Source: Gemmobacter nectariphilus DSM 15620
GTDB taxonomy: Bacteria; Pseudomonadota; Alphaproteobacteria; Rhodobacterales; Rhodobacteraceae
Assembly (NCBI RefSeq): GCF_000429765.1
Contig: NZ_AUCM01000008.1
Span: forward strand, 147,430-211,429
Length of the DNA stretch: 64,000 nt
Direction of reading: 5' to 3'
Below are positions 25,398-33,922 of the stretch, piece after piece; within the stretch, counting starts at the first letter, position 1, and each line of letters begins with the position of its first letter. Below the pieces are notes generated by a model that saw only the letters and a list, made by a program, of their open reading frames with translations, made no database searches and had not been told where the DNA came from. The translations under genes were made by a program, and so were the position numbers.

Positions 25398-25471
25398 CGT
25401 TCCTTAGCTGGCAGGAAGGCACCGGCCCCGAGCAAGTTCGGCAGCCCCGACCTTCCCCTGTCAAGACAGTG

Positions 25472-25500
25472 TAGATGGTGTGACAGTGGGCGCAAGTCAA
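25472..25500 (-). promoter_or_regulatory. candidate lon promoter
   Basis: On the minus strand TTGACT (25500-25495) and CATCTA (25477-25472) are separated by 17 bases, about 75 bases before the lon start. The spacing is that of a housekeeping promoter; heat-shock sigma recognition is possible but not distinguishable here. Confidence 0.45.
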
Positions 25501-25530
25501 CTGCACGCACCTGCAGGTGATGAAGGGCAA

Positions 25531-25597
25531 GGGGGGCCGTCTGCCCCCCTCTGCGCGCAGGCGCGCATTCACCCCCCGAGGATATTTGGATCAAGGC
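25531..25597 (+). repeat. intergenic repeat, copy A
   Basis: A GGGGGGCCGTCTGCCCCCC hairpin (25531-25549) is followed, 41 bases from hairpin start to core start, by the core CCCCCCGAGGATATTTG (25572-25588). Two further copies lie at 29071-29123 (inverted) and 48541-48610. The core is of a type I recall as common between genes in Rhodobacteraceae. Confidence 0.7.
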
Positions 25598-25607
25598 GAA
25601 AGACAGC

Positions 25608-26384
25608 CTACCAGTGCCCCGTGGTGGCAGCCCAGGCCAGGCGGCCGCGGCGGGCAAATTCGCTTAGCTGCAAGGTGGCGCCAGGCACCCGGTCAGGTTC
25701 GCGTGCCGCAAGGCGCAGCAGGGGCGCGGCCTGCCAGCCGGGCAACAAGGCGGGCCGTGCGGTGGCGGGCACTGCATTGCGCCGGGCGCGGGCAGATGTG
25801 ATGCGGGCAAGCCCGGCTTTTGCCAGCTGTGCGATACCTTGGGGGGAGGCATCGGGCAGAGGGTGACGCCCCCTTGCCACCAGCTCCGGCGCCGCGCGCA
25901 GCCAGCTGGCAAGGGCGGTGCCGGCCCCGTAGAGGCGGATTGCGGCCTCAGCGCTGTCCGGCGCGCCAAGCGCGCGGGCGGCCAGCCACATCAGCGCCCC
26001 GCCGGTTGCATCGAGATGCGCCCAGAGCGCGGCCTCATCGGCAAAGGGTTCGGACCAGATGTCCCAGCGCCGCGCCTCGACCAGGGTATCCAGCAGGGCG
26101 GTGGCGGGCGCGTCGCCCGACAGGAACCCGCAGGCTTCCAGCACCGGATGGCCAGACCGTGGCGGGGCGCCCTGCCCCAGTTCCTCCAGCACGTCGCGCC
26201 ACCATTGCAGCCGCATCTCGGCCACCAGCGGCTGGCTGCTGGCCCAGGCGGCGCGCGAGATCTCGACGTTCAGCGCATAAAGCGGGATCAGCCGCGCCTG
26301 TGCGGCGGGCGGGGCGGGCAACGTGGCCAGCAAACGGTCGGGATCGGCGCCGGCCAGCAGATCGCGGCAATGTGCAAGGCTCAT
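25608..26384 (-). CDS. squalene/phytoene synthase family protein
   Basis: The 258-residue protein belongs to the trans-isoprenyl-diphosphate condensing superfamily, resembling the NDUFAF6-type members of alphaproteobacteria. Visible are an N-terminal DPDRLLATLPAPPAAQARLI, the SMRLQWWR-like AEMRLQWWRDVLEEL (about 54-68) and a middle MWLAARALGAPDSAEAA (about 132-148). The two Asp-rich diphosphate-binding motifs of true synthases are not evident, so terpenoid synthesis is unlikely and a complex I assembly-like role is an alternative. It overlaps the upstream hydrolase gene by 4 bases. Confidence 0.75.
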   Translation of the reverse strand: MSLAHCRDLLAGADPDRLLATLPAPPAAQARLIPLYALNVEISRAAWASSQPLVAEMRLQWWRDVLEELGQGAPPRSGHPVLEACGFLSGDAPATALLDTLVEARRWDIWSEPFADEAALWAHLDATGGALMWLAARALGAPDSAEAAIRLYGAGTALASWLRAAPELVARGRHPLPDASPQGIAQLAKAGLARITSARARRNAVPATARPALLPGWQAAPLLRLAAREPDRVPGATLQLSEFARRGRLAWAATTGHW

Positions 26385-27376
26385 CGGACCTCCCCCAGCC
26401 AGGTTCGGATTGCATCGAAGGTATCTGGGCTGTCGACCACATCAAGGTGCCCGGCCGGAACCAGCCGGTAGCGGCCATTCGGGTTGGCCGGCGCCATGGC
26501 GGGCTCGTAGGCCGCGGCGACAAAGGCCTCGTCGTCCTGCCCCGCGACCAGCAGGAAGGGCGGCAGCCCCGCCACATCGCGCCGCCAGTCACGGCGCGGC
26601 GCATAGGAGGTGTTCAGCCGATAGGAATAGGCGCGCGTCGCCTCGGCGCCAGAGGGGCCATCCAGCACGCTGGACGGAAAGCGGAACTGGATCACCGGCA
26701 AATGGTTCAGCGCCCGGATGCGCAGGGCGTTCAGCATGGTCAGCCCGATGATGCGCCGCACCATCACCCGCGCCCATCCGCCCGATCCGGGCCGCGCCGT
26801 CGGGGCATCGTGCTGCAGAAAGGGCGCCAGCAGCACCGCGCCCTGGATCAGGGCGCCATATGGCCCGCCCGCCATGCGCACGACCAGCCCGCCACCCGAG
26901 GAATGGCCCAGCAGAACCACCCGTTGCCCCGGCCGGGCGACTGCCGCGATCAGATCGGCAAGGTCTTCCTCGAACTGGCCGATATGGTCCAGATCGCCGC
27001 GGCGCTGCGGCGCGGGGCCATGGCCGCGCAGATCGGGGGCCACCACATCGGCCAGCCCTTCGGCAGCCAGCCGGGCACCCAGCCCGCGGAACTGCCCGCC
27101 ATGCCAGCCCGACCCATGCACCGCCACCACCAGCGGCGCCCCATCACGCCCCGAGGACCATTGCCGATAGCCAAGCCGCGCGCCATCGCGCGCGGTCCAA
27201 TGCCGCAGCGGCACGTCCGGTGCTGCGGCGGCCATCACCTCGAACCGCAATCCCTGGCCGTCAGCGGCCCGCAGATCGGGCTGCTGCCGATCCGACAGGA
27301 TCAGGCCGCCCGCGACCAGCAGCGTGCCGCCCAATCCGATCGCAACCGTCAGGACAAGGCGGCCAAGCAGCGTCAT
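26381..27376 (-). CDS. alpha/beta hydrolase, membrane-anchored or exported
   Basis: The 331 residues start with a hydrophobic segment (LVLTVAIGLGGTLLVAGGLI, about 7-26) that acts as signal or anchor. The alpha/beta hydrolase core has an oxyanion segment VVAVHGSGWHGG (about 83-94), the nucleophile elbow LLGHSSGGGLV (about 153-163, Ser), an acidic residue near VAGQDDEAF, and His in VPAGHLDVVD near the end. The substrate is unknown. It overlaps cimA and the phytoene-synthase-like gene by 4 bases each, so the three form one operon. Confidence 0.85.
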   Translation of the reverse strand: MTLLGRLVLTVAIGLGGTLLVAGGLILSDRQQPDLRAADGQGLRFEVMAAAAPDVPLRHWTARDGARLGYRQWSSGRDGAPLVVAVHGSGWHGGQFRGLGARLAAEGLADVVAPDLRGHGPAPQRRGDLDHIGQFEEDLADLIAAVARPGQRVVLLGHSSGGGLVVRMAGGPYGALIQGAVLLAPFLQHDAPTARPGSGGWARVMVRRIIGLTMLNALRIRALNHLPVIQFRFPSSVLDGPSGAEATRAYSYRLNTSYAPRRDWRRDVAGLPPFLLVAGQDDEAFVAAAYEPAMAPANPNGRYRLVPAGHLDVVDSPDTFDAIRTWLGEVR

Positions 27377-28992
27377 GCCCGCGCCACCCCGTCGCGGATC
27401 AGCTTCCAGTTGACCGCATCGAGCAGCGCCATGAACGAAGCATCGACCAGGTTCGGGCTGACCCCGACCGTCGACCAGCGCCGGCCCTGGCCATCCTCGC
27501 TGTCGATGATCACCCGCGTCACGGCGTCGATGCCGCCCTGGGTGATCCGCACCTTGAAATCGACCAGCTTCATGTCGTCGATACTGGCCTGATAGGGGCC
27601 CAGATCCTTGCCCAGCGCCGTCGACAACGCATTGACCGGGCCACGATCCTCGCCCGTCTCATCCATGGATTCCGACACCGACAGCACCCGCTGGCTGCCG
27701 ATGTTCACCACGACCACCGCCTCGGACAGGCTGACATTGCGCCCCTCGCGGTTACGGCGGCGCTCGACGGTGACGCGGTAGCGTTCCACCTCGAAGAACC
27801 GCGGTGCCAAGCCAAGTTCGCGCCGCGCCAGCATCTCGAAGCTGGCCTGCGCACCATCATAGGCAAAGCCCTGATCCTCGCGTTCCTTCACCCGGTCGAG
27901 GATCTGCGCCAGACGCGGATCGCCCGGCGGCACCTCCAGCCCCGCCTCGGCCAGACGGGCGCGCAGGTTCGACTGCCCCGCCTGGTTCGACATCGGGATG
28001 ATGCGCTCGTTCCCCACAAGGCCCGGCTCGATATGCTCATAGGTCGAGGGATCCTTGAGGATCGCGCTGGCATGCAGCCCTGCCTTGTGGGCAAAGGCGC
28101 TGGCCCCGACATAGGGCGCGCTGCGCAGCGGCACCCGGTTCAGGATATCGTCCAGCAGCCGGCTGATGCGCACCATCTGCGGCAGCGTTTCCGCGGCAAC
28201 GCCGGTCTCATAGCGGCTGACATAGGGCTCCTTGAGCAGCAGCGTCGGGATCAGCGTGGTCAGGTTGGCATTGCCGCACCGCTCGCCCAGCCCGTTCAGC
28301 GTGCCCTGAATCTGCCGGACCCCGGCATCGACGGCAGCCAGCGAACAGGCCACCGCATTGCCGGTATCGTCATGGCAGTGAATGCCCAGCCGATCACCCG
28401 GAATGCCGGCCACGATCACCTCGGAAACGATCCGCCCAACCTCGGCCGGCAAGGTGCCGCCATTGGTGTCGCACAGCACGATCCAGCGCGCCCCGGCCCC
28501 CAGGGCCGCCTGCAGACAGGCCAGCGCATAGGCCGGGTTCGCCTTCCAGCCGTCAAAGAAATGCTCGGCATCGAACAGTGCCTCGCGGCCCGAAGCCACC
28601 ATATGCGCAACCGACTCGCGGATCGCGGTGACATTCTCGTCCAGCGTCACGCCAAGCGCGGTGCTGACATGGAAATCATGCGTCTTGCCCACCAGGCAGA
28701 CAGCCGCCGTGCCCGCATTCATCACCGCCGCCAGCACATCGTCGTTCGCGGCAGATCGCCCGGCCCGCTTGGTCATGCCAAAGGCCGTAAAGGTCGCGCG
28801 GGTCTGCGGCCGGGCCGCAAAGAAATCGCTGTCGGTCGGGTTGGCGCCGGGCCAGCCCCCCTCGATGTAATCCACCCCCAAGGCATCCAGCGCGGCGCAG
28901 ATCTGCACCTTGTCGGCCACCGAGAACTGCACGCCCTGCGTCTGCTGCCCGTCGCGCAGCGTGGTATCGTATAGGTAAAGACGTTCCCTCAC
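27373..28992 (-). CDS. cimA: citramalate synthase
   Basis: This enzyme condenses pyruvate and acetyl-CoA to (R)-citramalate, a threonine-independent start of isoleucine synthesis. The 539-residue protein has the HMGL-like TIM barrel signature YLYDTTLRDGQQTQGV at the start, a catalytic-region HCHDDTGNAVA (about 209-219), and GLGERCGNANL. The C-terminal LeuA-type regulatory domain shows a VVVNIGSQRVLS segment. I chose GTG 28992 because GGGAGG sits about 8 bases upstream; the longer frame runs into the intergenic repeat. CimA is distinguished from LeuA by length and overall pattern. Confidence 0.9.
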   Translation of the reverse strand: MRERLYLYDTTLRDGQQTQGVQFSVADKVQICAALDALGVDYIEGGWPGANPTDSDFFAARPQTRATFTAFGMTKRAGRSAANDDVLAAVMNAGTAAVCLVGKTHDFHVSTALGVTLDENVTAIRESVAHMVASGREALFDAEHFFDGWKANPAYALACLQAALGAGARWIVLCDTNGGTLPAEVGRIVSEVIVAGIPGDRLGIHCHDDTGNAVACSLAAVDAGVRQIQGTLNGLGERCGNANLTTLIPTLLLKEPYVSRYETGVAAETLPQMVRISRLLDDILNRVPLRSAPYVGASAFAHKAGLHASAILKDPSTYEHIEPGLVGNERIIPMSNQAGQSNLRARLAEAGLEVPPGDPRLAQILDRVKEREDQGFAYDGAQASFEMLARRELGLAPRFFEVERYRVTVERRRNREGRNVSLSEAVVVVNIGSQRVLSVSESMDETGEDRGPVNALSTALGKDLGPYQASIDDMKLVDFKVRITQGGIDAVTRVIIDSEDGQGRRWSTVGVSPNLVDASFMALLDAVNWKLIRDGVARA

Positions 28993-29070
28993 GCCTCGCC
29001 TCCCTCTCGCCTCGTCCCCCGGATGGCCCGACCATCCCTCGCCGCTCCCGAAGGGAACTGGCACCTGTAT

Positions 29071-29123
29071 TTCATCTGTCCGCAAATATCCTCGGGGGGG
29101 CCGGGGGGCAGACAGCCCCCCGG
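29071..29123 (-). repeat. intergenic repeat, copy B (inverted)
   Basis: Read on the minus strand: a hairpin CCGGGGGGCTGTCTGCCCCC (mirror at 29101-29123) then CCCCCCGAGGATATTTG followed by CGGACAGATGAA (ending 29071). The hairpin abuts the core here, whereas 20 or more bases separate them in copies A and C. It may also terminate cysS transcription. Confidence 0.7.
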
Positions 29124-29145
29124 GGTCAGCCACCCCGTGGACCGC

Positions 29146-30615
29146 TCAGATATCCTTCAGCTTCTCCGCGTCGAACCCGGCCCCCGGCACCAGTTCCACC
29201 CCCGCCTTCGACATCCGGACCTCGACCCCGGCAGCAACCAGCGCCGCCTTCATCGCATCGACGGCAGAAAAGTCCTTGGTGGCCATGGCTTCAGCGCGAA
29301 GTGCGGCCAGCCGCTCGATGTAGCCGGAGAGATCCGGGGTATTTACGTCCACCCAAGCCCCCATATCATCACCAAGCAAGCCGAGTAGATGTGCAGAAGC
29401 AATAAACTCATCAGCCGCAGCGCCTGCATCAAAACCAGGAATATCCGCGCCGTGAAAATCAGCGTTGATAAGGTTGAACATCGCATGCAACTCGGCAAGT
29501 GCCGCTGACGTGTTCATATCATCGGCCAGTGCTGCCACAACTCGATCGGCGGGGACGGATGGACGAACGCCCCCTAACAGCCCCCTCCACTTGCGCAACA
29601 CGCCCTCTGCCTCGCGTGCCTTGTCGGCCGTCCAATCCATCGGTTTCGAATAATGCGTCATCAGGAACACATACCGGATCACCTCGCCCGGGATGCCCTG
29701 ATCCAGCAATTCGCGCACGGTGAAGAAATTGCCCAAGGACTTGGACATCTTCTTGCCCTCGACCAGCAACATCTCGTTGTGCAGCCAGTAGCGCGCAAAG
29801 CCCTTGGCCGGATCGCTCGCCCCATGGGCGCAGCAGCTTTGCGCCACCTCGTTTTCGTGGTGCGGGAATTGCAGGTCGATCCCGCCGCCGTGAATGTCGA
29901 AGACATGCGGGGCTGCCAGCGCCTGCGCCGAAAGGCGGTCCTTCATCGCCTCCCACAGCAGGCCATCCGACATGGCCGAGCATTCGATATGCCAGCCCGG
30001 ACGGCCATAGCCCCAGGGCGATGGCCAGCCCGGAAGATCGCCCGACGACGGCTTCCACAGCACGAAATCCATCGGGTCTTCCTTGAAGGGCGCCACCTCG
30101 ACCCGCGCGCCGGCGATCATGTCATCGACCGACCGGCCCGACAGCGCGCCATAGGCGGCAAAGGACCGGACGCGGAACAGCACATGCCCCTGGGCAGCAT
30201 AGGCATGGCGGCCGTCGATCAACCCCTGGATCATCGCGATCATCGCCGGGATCCATTCGGTCGCGCGGGGTTCCGCCGTCGGGCGCAGCGCCCCCAGCGC
30301 ATCCATGTCGGCATGATACCAGCCGATGGTTTCATCGGTGATGTCACGGATCGGGCGCCCGGTCTGGGCCGCCTTGGCGTTGATCTTGTCATCAACGTCG
30401 GTGAAGTTGCGCACATAGGTCACCGCCGCCTCGCCATAGACATGGCGCAGCAGGCGGAACAGCACGTCGAACACCACGACGGGCCGGGCATTGCCCAGAT
30501 GCGCGCGGTCATAGACCGTCGGGCCGCAGACATACATCCGCACATGTGCCGGATCGAGCGGCACGAAATCCTCGACCTTGCGGGTCATAGTATTGCGCAA
30601 GCGGATGCGGGCCAT
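29146..30615 (-). CDS. cysS: cysteinyl-tRNA synthetase
   Basis: This cytoplasmic class I enzyme charges tRNA-Cys. The 489-residue protein shows [19 protein letters not shown] (Cys zinc ligand and HIGH-type motif HLGN, about residues 25-43), zinc ligands around [10 protein letters not shown], and [14 protein letters not shown]. The KMSKS motif is in [12 protein letters not shown] (about 270). I chose ATG 30615 with GGAAGGA upstream; the longer frame starts inside the leader. Upstream is a 14-codon Cys-rich leader ORF with alternative RNA hairpins, suggesting control by cysteine supply. Confidence 0.95.
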   Translation of the reverse strand: MARIRLRNTMTRKVEDFVPLDPAHVRMYVCGPTVYDRAHLGNARPVVVFDVLFRLLRHVYGEAAVTYVRNFTDVDDKINAKAAQTGRPIRDITDETIGWYHADMDALGALRPTAEPRATEWIPAMIAMIQGLIDGRHAYAAQGHVLFRVRSFAAYGALSGRSVDDMIAGARVEVAPFKEDPMDFVLWKPSSGDLPGWPSPWGYGRPGWHIECSAMSDGLLWEAMKDRLSAQALAAPHVFDIHGGGIDLQFPHHENEVAQSCCAHGASDPAKGFARYWLHNEMLLVEGKKMSKSLGNFFTVRELLDQGIPGEVIRYVFLMTHYSKPMDWTADKAREAEGVLRKWRGLLGGVRPSVPADRVVAALADDMNTSAALAELHAMFNLINADFHGADIPGFDAGAAADEFIASAHLLGLLGDDMGAWVDVNTPDLSGYIERLAALRAEAMATKDFSAVDAMKAALVAAGVEVRMSKAGVELVPGAGFDAEKLKDI

Positions 30616-30760
30616 GGCAGTCCTTCCCTGATGCCTCGACGGCATTACCCCGGGCGGGCCTTACCAACTTCGCGTGTTCTTGAAAACAGCTTGGAACGGC
30701 CCGCCTGACGAATGTCAGCAGGTAATGCAACCGATGCAGATGATCGTGTGTCCGTTCATG
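30616..30760 (-). promoter_or_regulatory. cysS leader with a candidate cysteine-sensing attenuator
   Basis: The leader ORF (30715-30759) contains GCATTACC over a Cys-Ile-Thr stretch. Downstream, GGTAATGC (30642-30649) is its perfect 8-base complement. The same downstream segment also forms an ATGCC-TCGAC-GGCAT hairpin (30631-30645) ending 4 bases before the cysS ribosome site (30621-30627). In between lie the CTGAC-ATTC-GTCAG hairpin over the leader stop (30705-30718) and an 8-base-pair GGCGGGCC/GGCCCGCC stem. These structures are mutually exclusive, as in an attenuator. Confidence 0.6.
30715..30759 (-). CDS. cysteine-rich leader peptide upstream of cysS
   Basis: A 14-codon ORF encodes MNGHTIICIGCITC and stops 99 bases before cysS. 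Three of its last seven codons are Cys (TGC), and the last is directly before TGA, so a ribosome short of Cys-tRNA would stall at the end. An AGGGG lies just upstream. Cys-rich leader peptides controlling cysteine genes are known from other bacteria, mainly actinobacteria. The ORF is real in sequence; translation is inferred. Confidence 0.6.
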   Translation of the reverse strand: MNGHTIICIGCITC

Positions 30761-30936
30761 GCCCCTGTCTAGCATCGCCGCCCTGCCGCGTCCAGCACGT
30801 CGCGGTGCCCCACGCGCCTACAAATTGGGGTAAGCCCGCGCCGGATGTGCAAATCTTGCGGCTGACTGTCTGCCCGTGCTAGCCAAACGCGCCCGCCTGA
30901 TTTACCCTGCCCCCATTCAAACCGGAGAGCCGCCGC

Positions 30937-32262
30937 GTGGAAGTCCGCCACGAACCGCCCAGCGCAGAAACCATGTTCCGCCTGCGCGCGCCGTTGCACG
31001 TCGGCTTTCCTGATGGCCATGCGGTCAAGGTGGACGACTGGTCGCTCAAGGCGCTTTACACCAGCGAACTTGCGGGGCGCGATCTGGACGGGCTGATGCT
31101 GTCGGTGCCGTTTCAGGGCGTCGGGGTCTATTTCCCGATCGAGCTGGAAAAGGGCGAGGGTGAAAACGAATACCTGTTTCGCAACCTGACCGGCCGCCAG
31201 CGCGAGACGCTGGCGCTGTTCTACCGCAACCTCTTGTCGGGGCGGATGACCACCGCCGCGGACATGATCGTCGCGCTGGATACGCCCGTCGATCTGGTCC
31301 CGATGGGCGAGACCGAGGCCGAGCGCAAGGCCGGCGAGGCGCGCGTTTCCTCGCGCCGCTCGCGCACGCTGGTCAACCTGGCCTATTACGGCACGTTGTT
31401 CCTGCTGGTCGCGGGCTTTCTGGGCATGGTCGCCTGGAACCGCCTCAGCACGGTGCCGGTGCTGTCGGCCCATGTCGCCGCGGCGACCAGCCAGATCATC
31501 GCGCCGGTCGCCGGCTATGTGCGCGAAATCCCGGTGCCGGTCGGGGCCAAGGTTCAAGGCGGCGACATCTTGCTGCGCCTTGACGATCAAGAGGCCCTGC
31601 GCCTGTTGACCGAGGCCGAGACCGCCCGAAGCGAAACCGAACAGATGCTGTCGGCCACCCAGGGCCGCCTGGCCGCCCATGCCGCCCAGCGCGCCGAGGC
31701 CCGCCTGACCTTTCGCGGCGGCACCGAACGGTTCGATCAGGGGATTTCGGTCAATACCGGCGATTACCACGATATCCGCCTGAAGCTGGAGGCCGAGGCC
31801 AATGCCCAGACCGCAGAGCTGGAGCGGCTGACGGCCCGTATCGCCAGCCTGCGCGAGCGGGCCGAGGCAACGGCCCTGGCCGCGCCCGGCGACGGAACCG
31901 TCACCGACCATCTGGTGCGCCCCTTTGACATGGTGCGCCCTGGCGATCCCTTGGTGCTGTTCGAACTCGACCAGCCGCGCAGCATCGTGGCGCACCTGCC
32001 CTCGAGCTCGACGCTGAAGGTCTGGACGGGGATGCGCGCCGACATCGCCTACATGCGCGATGGCACCCGCGTCGCCCTTCAGGGCGAGGTTCGGCGCCTG
32101 ACCGTGGACGGAACCGGGGCCAACCAGCTTCTGGTCGCGGCCATCGACGTGCCGGGTCTGACCCCCGACGAAAGCCGCCGGCTGTTCATCGAGGGGATGC
32201 CGGTATCGGTTGTCCTGCGCCCCGAACTTCTGTCGCGCTGGCTGCGGAGCTGGTCGCAATGA
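30937..32262 (+). CDS. alg44: Alg44-like PilZ-HlyD membrane protein for polysaccharide synthesis
   Basis: The inner-membrane copolymerase/regulator partner of Alg8 in alginate polymerisation, in 441 residues. The N-terminal PilZ-like domain spans about 10-120 (LHVGFPDGHAVKVDDWSLKA; FRNLTGRQRETLALFYRNL), followed by one membrane helix (about 147-168). A periplasmic HlyD-like part has a biotinyl-lipoyl hairpin (IIAPVAGYVREIPVPVG, about 190-206) and a coiled coil. In Alg44 the PilZ domain senses cyclic di-GMP; here the DxSxxG motif reads DDWSLKA and the RxxxR pair is unclear, so binding is uncertain. The GTG start at 30937 follows GGAG. It overlaps alg8 by 4 bases. Confidence 0.8.
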   Translation: MEVRHEPPSAETMFRLRAPLHVGFPDGHAVKVDDWSLKALYTSELAGRDLDGLMLSVPFQGVGVYFPIELEKGEGENEYLFRNLTGRQRETLALFYRNLLSGRMTTAADMIVALDTPVDLVPMGETEAERKAGEARVSSRRSRTLVNLAYYGTLFLLVAGFLGMVAWNRLSTVPVLSAHVAAATSQIIAPVAGYVREIPVPVGAKVQGGDILLRLDDQEALRLLTEAETARSETEQMLSATQGRLAAHAAQRAEARLTFRGGTERFDQGISVNTGDYHDIRLKLEAEANAQTAELERLTARIASLRERAEATALAAPGDGTVTDHLVRPFDMVRPGDPLVLFELDQPRSIVAHLPSSSTLKVWTGMRADIAYMRDGTRVALQGEVRRLTVDGTGANQLLVAAIDVPGLTPDESRRLFIEGMPVSVVLRPELLSRWLRSWSQ

Positions 32263-33863
32263 CCACGGCCAGCAGTGGCGAGGCGCCCGAGGGCGATTAT
32301 CCGCTGGAAAAGGAAATCGTCCGCCGCCTGCGCCATCAGCTGGCCCCTGCCCCGGTCGGCATGGCGCGCTATCCCCCGGTGTTCCTGCTGCGGCTGGGGC
32401 TGCTTCTGGCGGTGCTCTGGGGGGTGGCTGTGCTGTTGCCCAACCGCTTCCTTGGCCCCGACACGCTGCATATCACGCTGGCGCTTGGCGTTCTGGGAAC
32501 ATGGCGGTTCGGCTGGTGGTTCAACCATGCGCTGCGCTCGGACGCCTATCGCCGGATGTTGTGGCCGCCCAAGCGCGAAGCGGCAGACCGGATCTGGCAC
32601 CAGGGCTGGCGGCCCCGGCGGCTGCACGTCCAGATGACCACCTACAAGGAAGAAAAGGCGATCACCCGTCTGGTCCTGATCTCGATCCTGGCGCAGATCC
32701 GGCGCGAGCGGGTGCCCACCTCGATCTGGATCGGCACTGGCAGCGCGCAGGACGAGGTGAACATCCGCGAGGTGATCGAGACCTATGCCAGCGACATTCC
32801 CGACGATCTGGCCGAGGTGATCTTTGTGCGCCAGAACCAGCCGGGCAAGCGCATGGCCATTGGCCTCATCCTGCGCGGCATCTCGCGCCACGGGGTCGAA
32901 CCGGACGATCTGGTGATCTTCATGGACGGCGATGCGGTCTATGGGCCGGATGTGCTGGAAAAGACCCTGTCGATGTTCGGCGCCGACCCCGACTTGCAGG
33001 CCCTGACCACCGACGAAGAGGTCATGTGCTTTGGCCCGGCCTGGATCGAGAAATGGCTGACCATGCGCTTTGCCCAGCGCCGTCTGGCGATGGAAAGCCA
33101 TGCGGTCAGCGACCGGGTGCTGACGCTGACGGGGCGGTTCAGCGTGTTCCGCGCCCGCCACATCATCGACCCCCAGTTCATCCGCACGATCGAGGCCGAT
33201 CACCTGGATCACTGGCTGTGGGGCCGGTTCCGGTTCCTGTCGGGCGATGACAAGTCGACCTGGTATCACCTGCTGTCCAAGGGGGCCAAGATGACCTATG
33301 TCCCCGATGCCTGCGTCTATACGATCGAGATCATCAAGGGATCGGGCCTGCAACGGATGGTGGAAAACTTCCGCCGCTGGTCGGGCAACATGCTGCGCAA
33401 TGGCAGCCGGGCCATCGCGCTGGGGCCGGCGGTGGTGCCGCCCTTCATCTGGTGGTGCGTGGTCGATCAGCGGATTGCCATGTGGACCATGCTGGTCAGC
33501 CCGATCCTGGCGATCTATGGCACGATCATGGACCCGCTCTATGCGACCAACGTGTTCCTGTGGGTCATCGCCTCGCGGCTGTTCCTGTCGGCCTGGCTGT
33601 GGCGCTATGCGCGCGAACCCGATCTGGCCTGGCCGTTCATCCTGTATTTCAACCAGCTGATCAATGCGGGCGTGAAGATCTACATGCTGTTCCACCTGGC
33701 CAAGCAGAAATGGTTCAACCGGGGCGGCCAGAGCGTCGGGGGGCGGCGCAACCGGATGGATGCGGTGCGCGACCATTTCGCGCTGTTCCAGCTGATCACC
33801 TCGGTTGCGGCCTTTGCCACCTTCCTTGGCATCTATGCCGGGGTGCTGCCGACGCCGTTCTGA
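32259..33863 (+). CDS. alg8: Alg8-like glycosyltransferase 2 (mannuronan-type synthase)
   Basis: This membrane-embedded processive GT2 enzyme polymerises a sugar nucleotide. The 534-residue length and features fit Alg8: early membrane segments, LHVQMTTYKEEKAITRLVLI (about residues 125-144), a donor-binding FMDGDAVYGPDVL (about 223), TTDEEVMCFG (about 249), and the acceptor motif QRMVENFRRWSGNM (about 365). Several C-terminal helices follow (MLVSPILAIYG; FILYFNQLINAG). AlgD homology nearby suggests GDP-mannuronate as donor. No export or epimerase genes of a full alginate cluster are in the window. Confidence 0.85.
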   Translation: MTTASSGEAPEGDYPLEKEIVRRLRHQLAPAPVGMARYPPVFLLRLGLLLAVLWGVAVLLPNRFLGPDTLHITLALGVLGTWRFGWWFNHALRSDAYRRMLWPPKREAADRIWHQGWRPRRLHVQMTTYKEEKAITRLVLISILAQIRRERVPTSIWIGTGSAQDEVNIREVIETYASDIPDDLAEVIFVRQNQPGKRMAIGLILRGISRHGVEPDDLVIFMDGDAVYGPDVLEKTLSMFGADPDLQALTTDEEVMCFGPAWIEKWLTMRFAQRRLAMESHAVSDRVLTLTGRFSVFRARHIIDPQFIRTIEADHLDHWLWGRFRFLSGDDKSTWYHLLSKGAKMTYVPDACVYTIEIIKGSGLQRMVENFRRWSGNMLRNGSRAIALGPAVVPPFIWWCVVDQRIAMWTMLVSPILAIYGTIMDPLYATNVFLWVIASRLFLSAWLWRYAREPDLAWPFILYFNQLINAGVKIYMLFHLAKQKWFNRGGQSVGGRRNRMDAVRDHFALFQLITSVAAFATFLGIYAGVLPTPF

Positions 33864-33870
33864 ACGGGTT

Positions 33871-33902
33871 GCGGCCCGAAGGCTGGAAAGCCGCCGGGCC
33901 GC
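33871..33902. terminator. bidirectional hairpin between alg8 and an RTX gene
   Basis: GCGGCCCG pairs with CGGGCCGC, and an inner GGCT/AGCC pair surrounds a GGAA-type loop. It lies in the 59-base gap between convergent stops; T-runs are absent. Confidence 0.55.
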
Positions 33903-33922
33903 GTGTTCGGATCTGCGGCCGG

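Noticed and set aside
25398..25500. Frame upstream of lon with a CxxC-x14-CxxC-like pattern
   Set aside because: No good start codon, and it continues out of frame into lon; probably chance, though a tiny zinc-ribbon ORF cannot be fully excluded.
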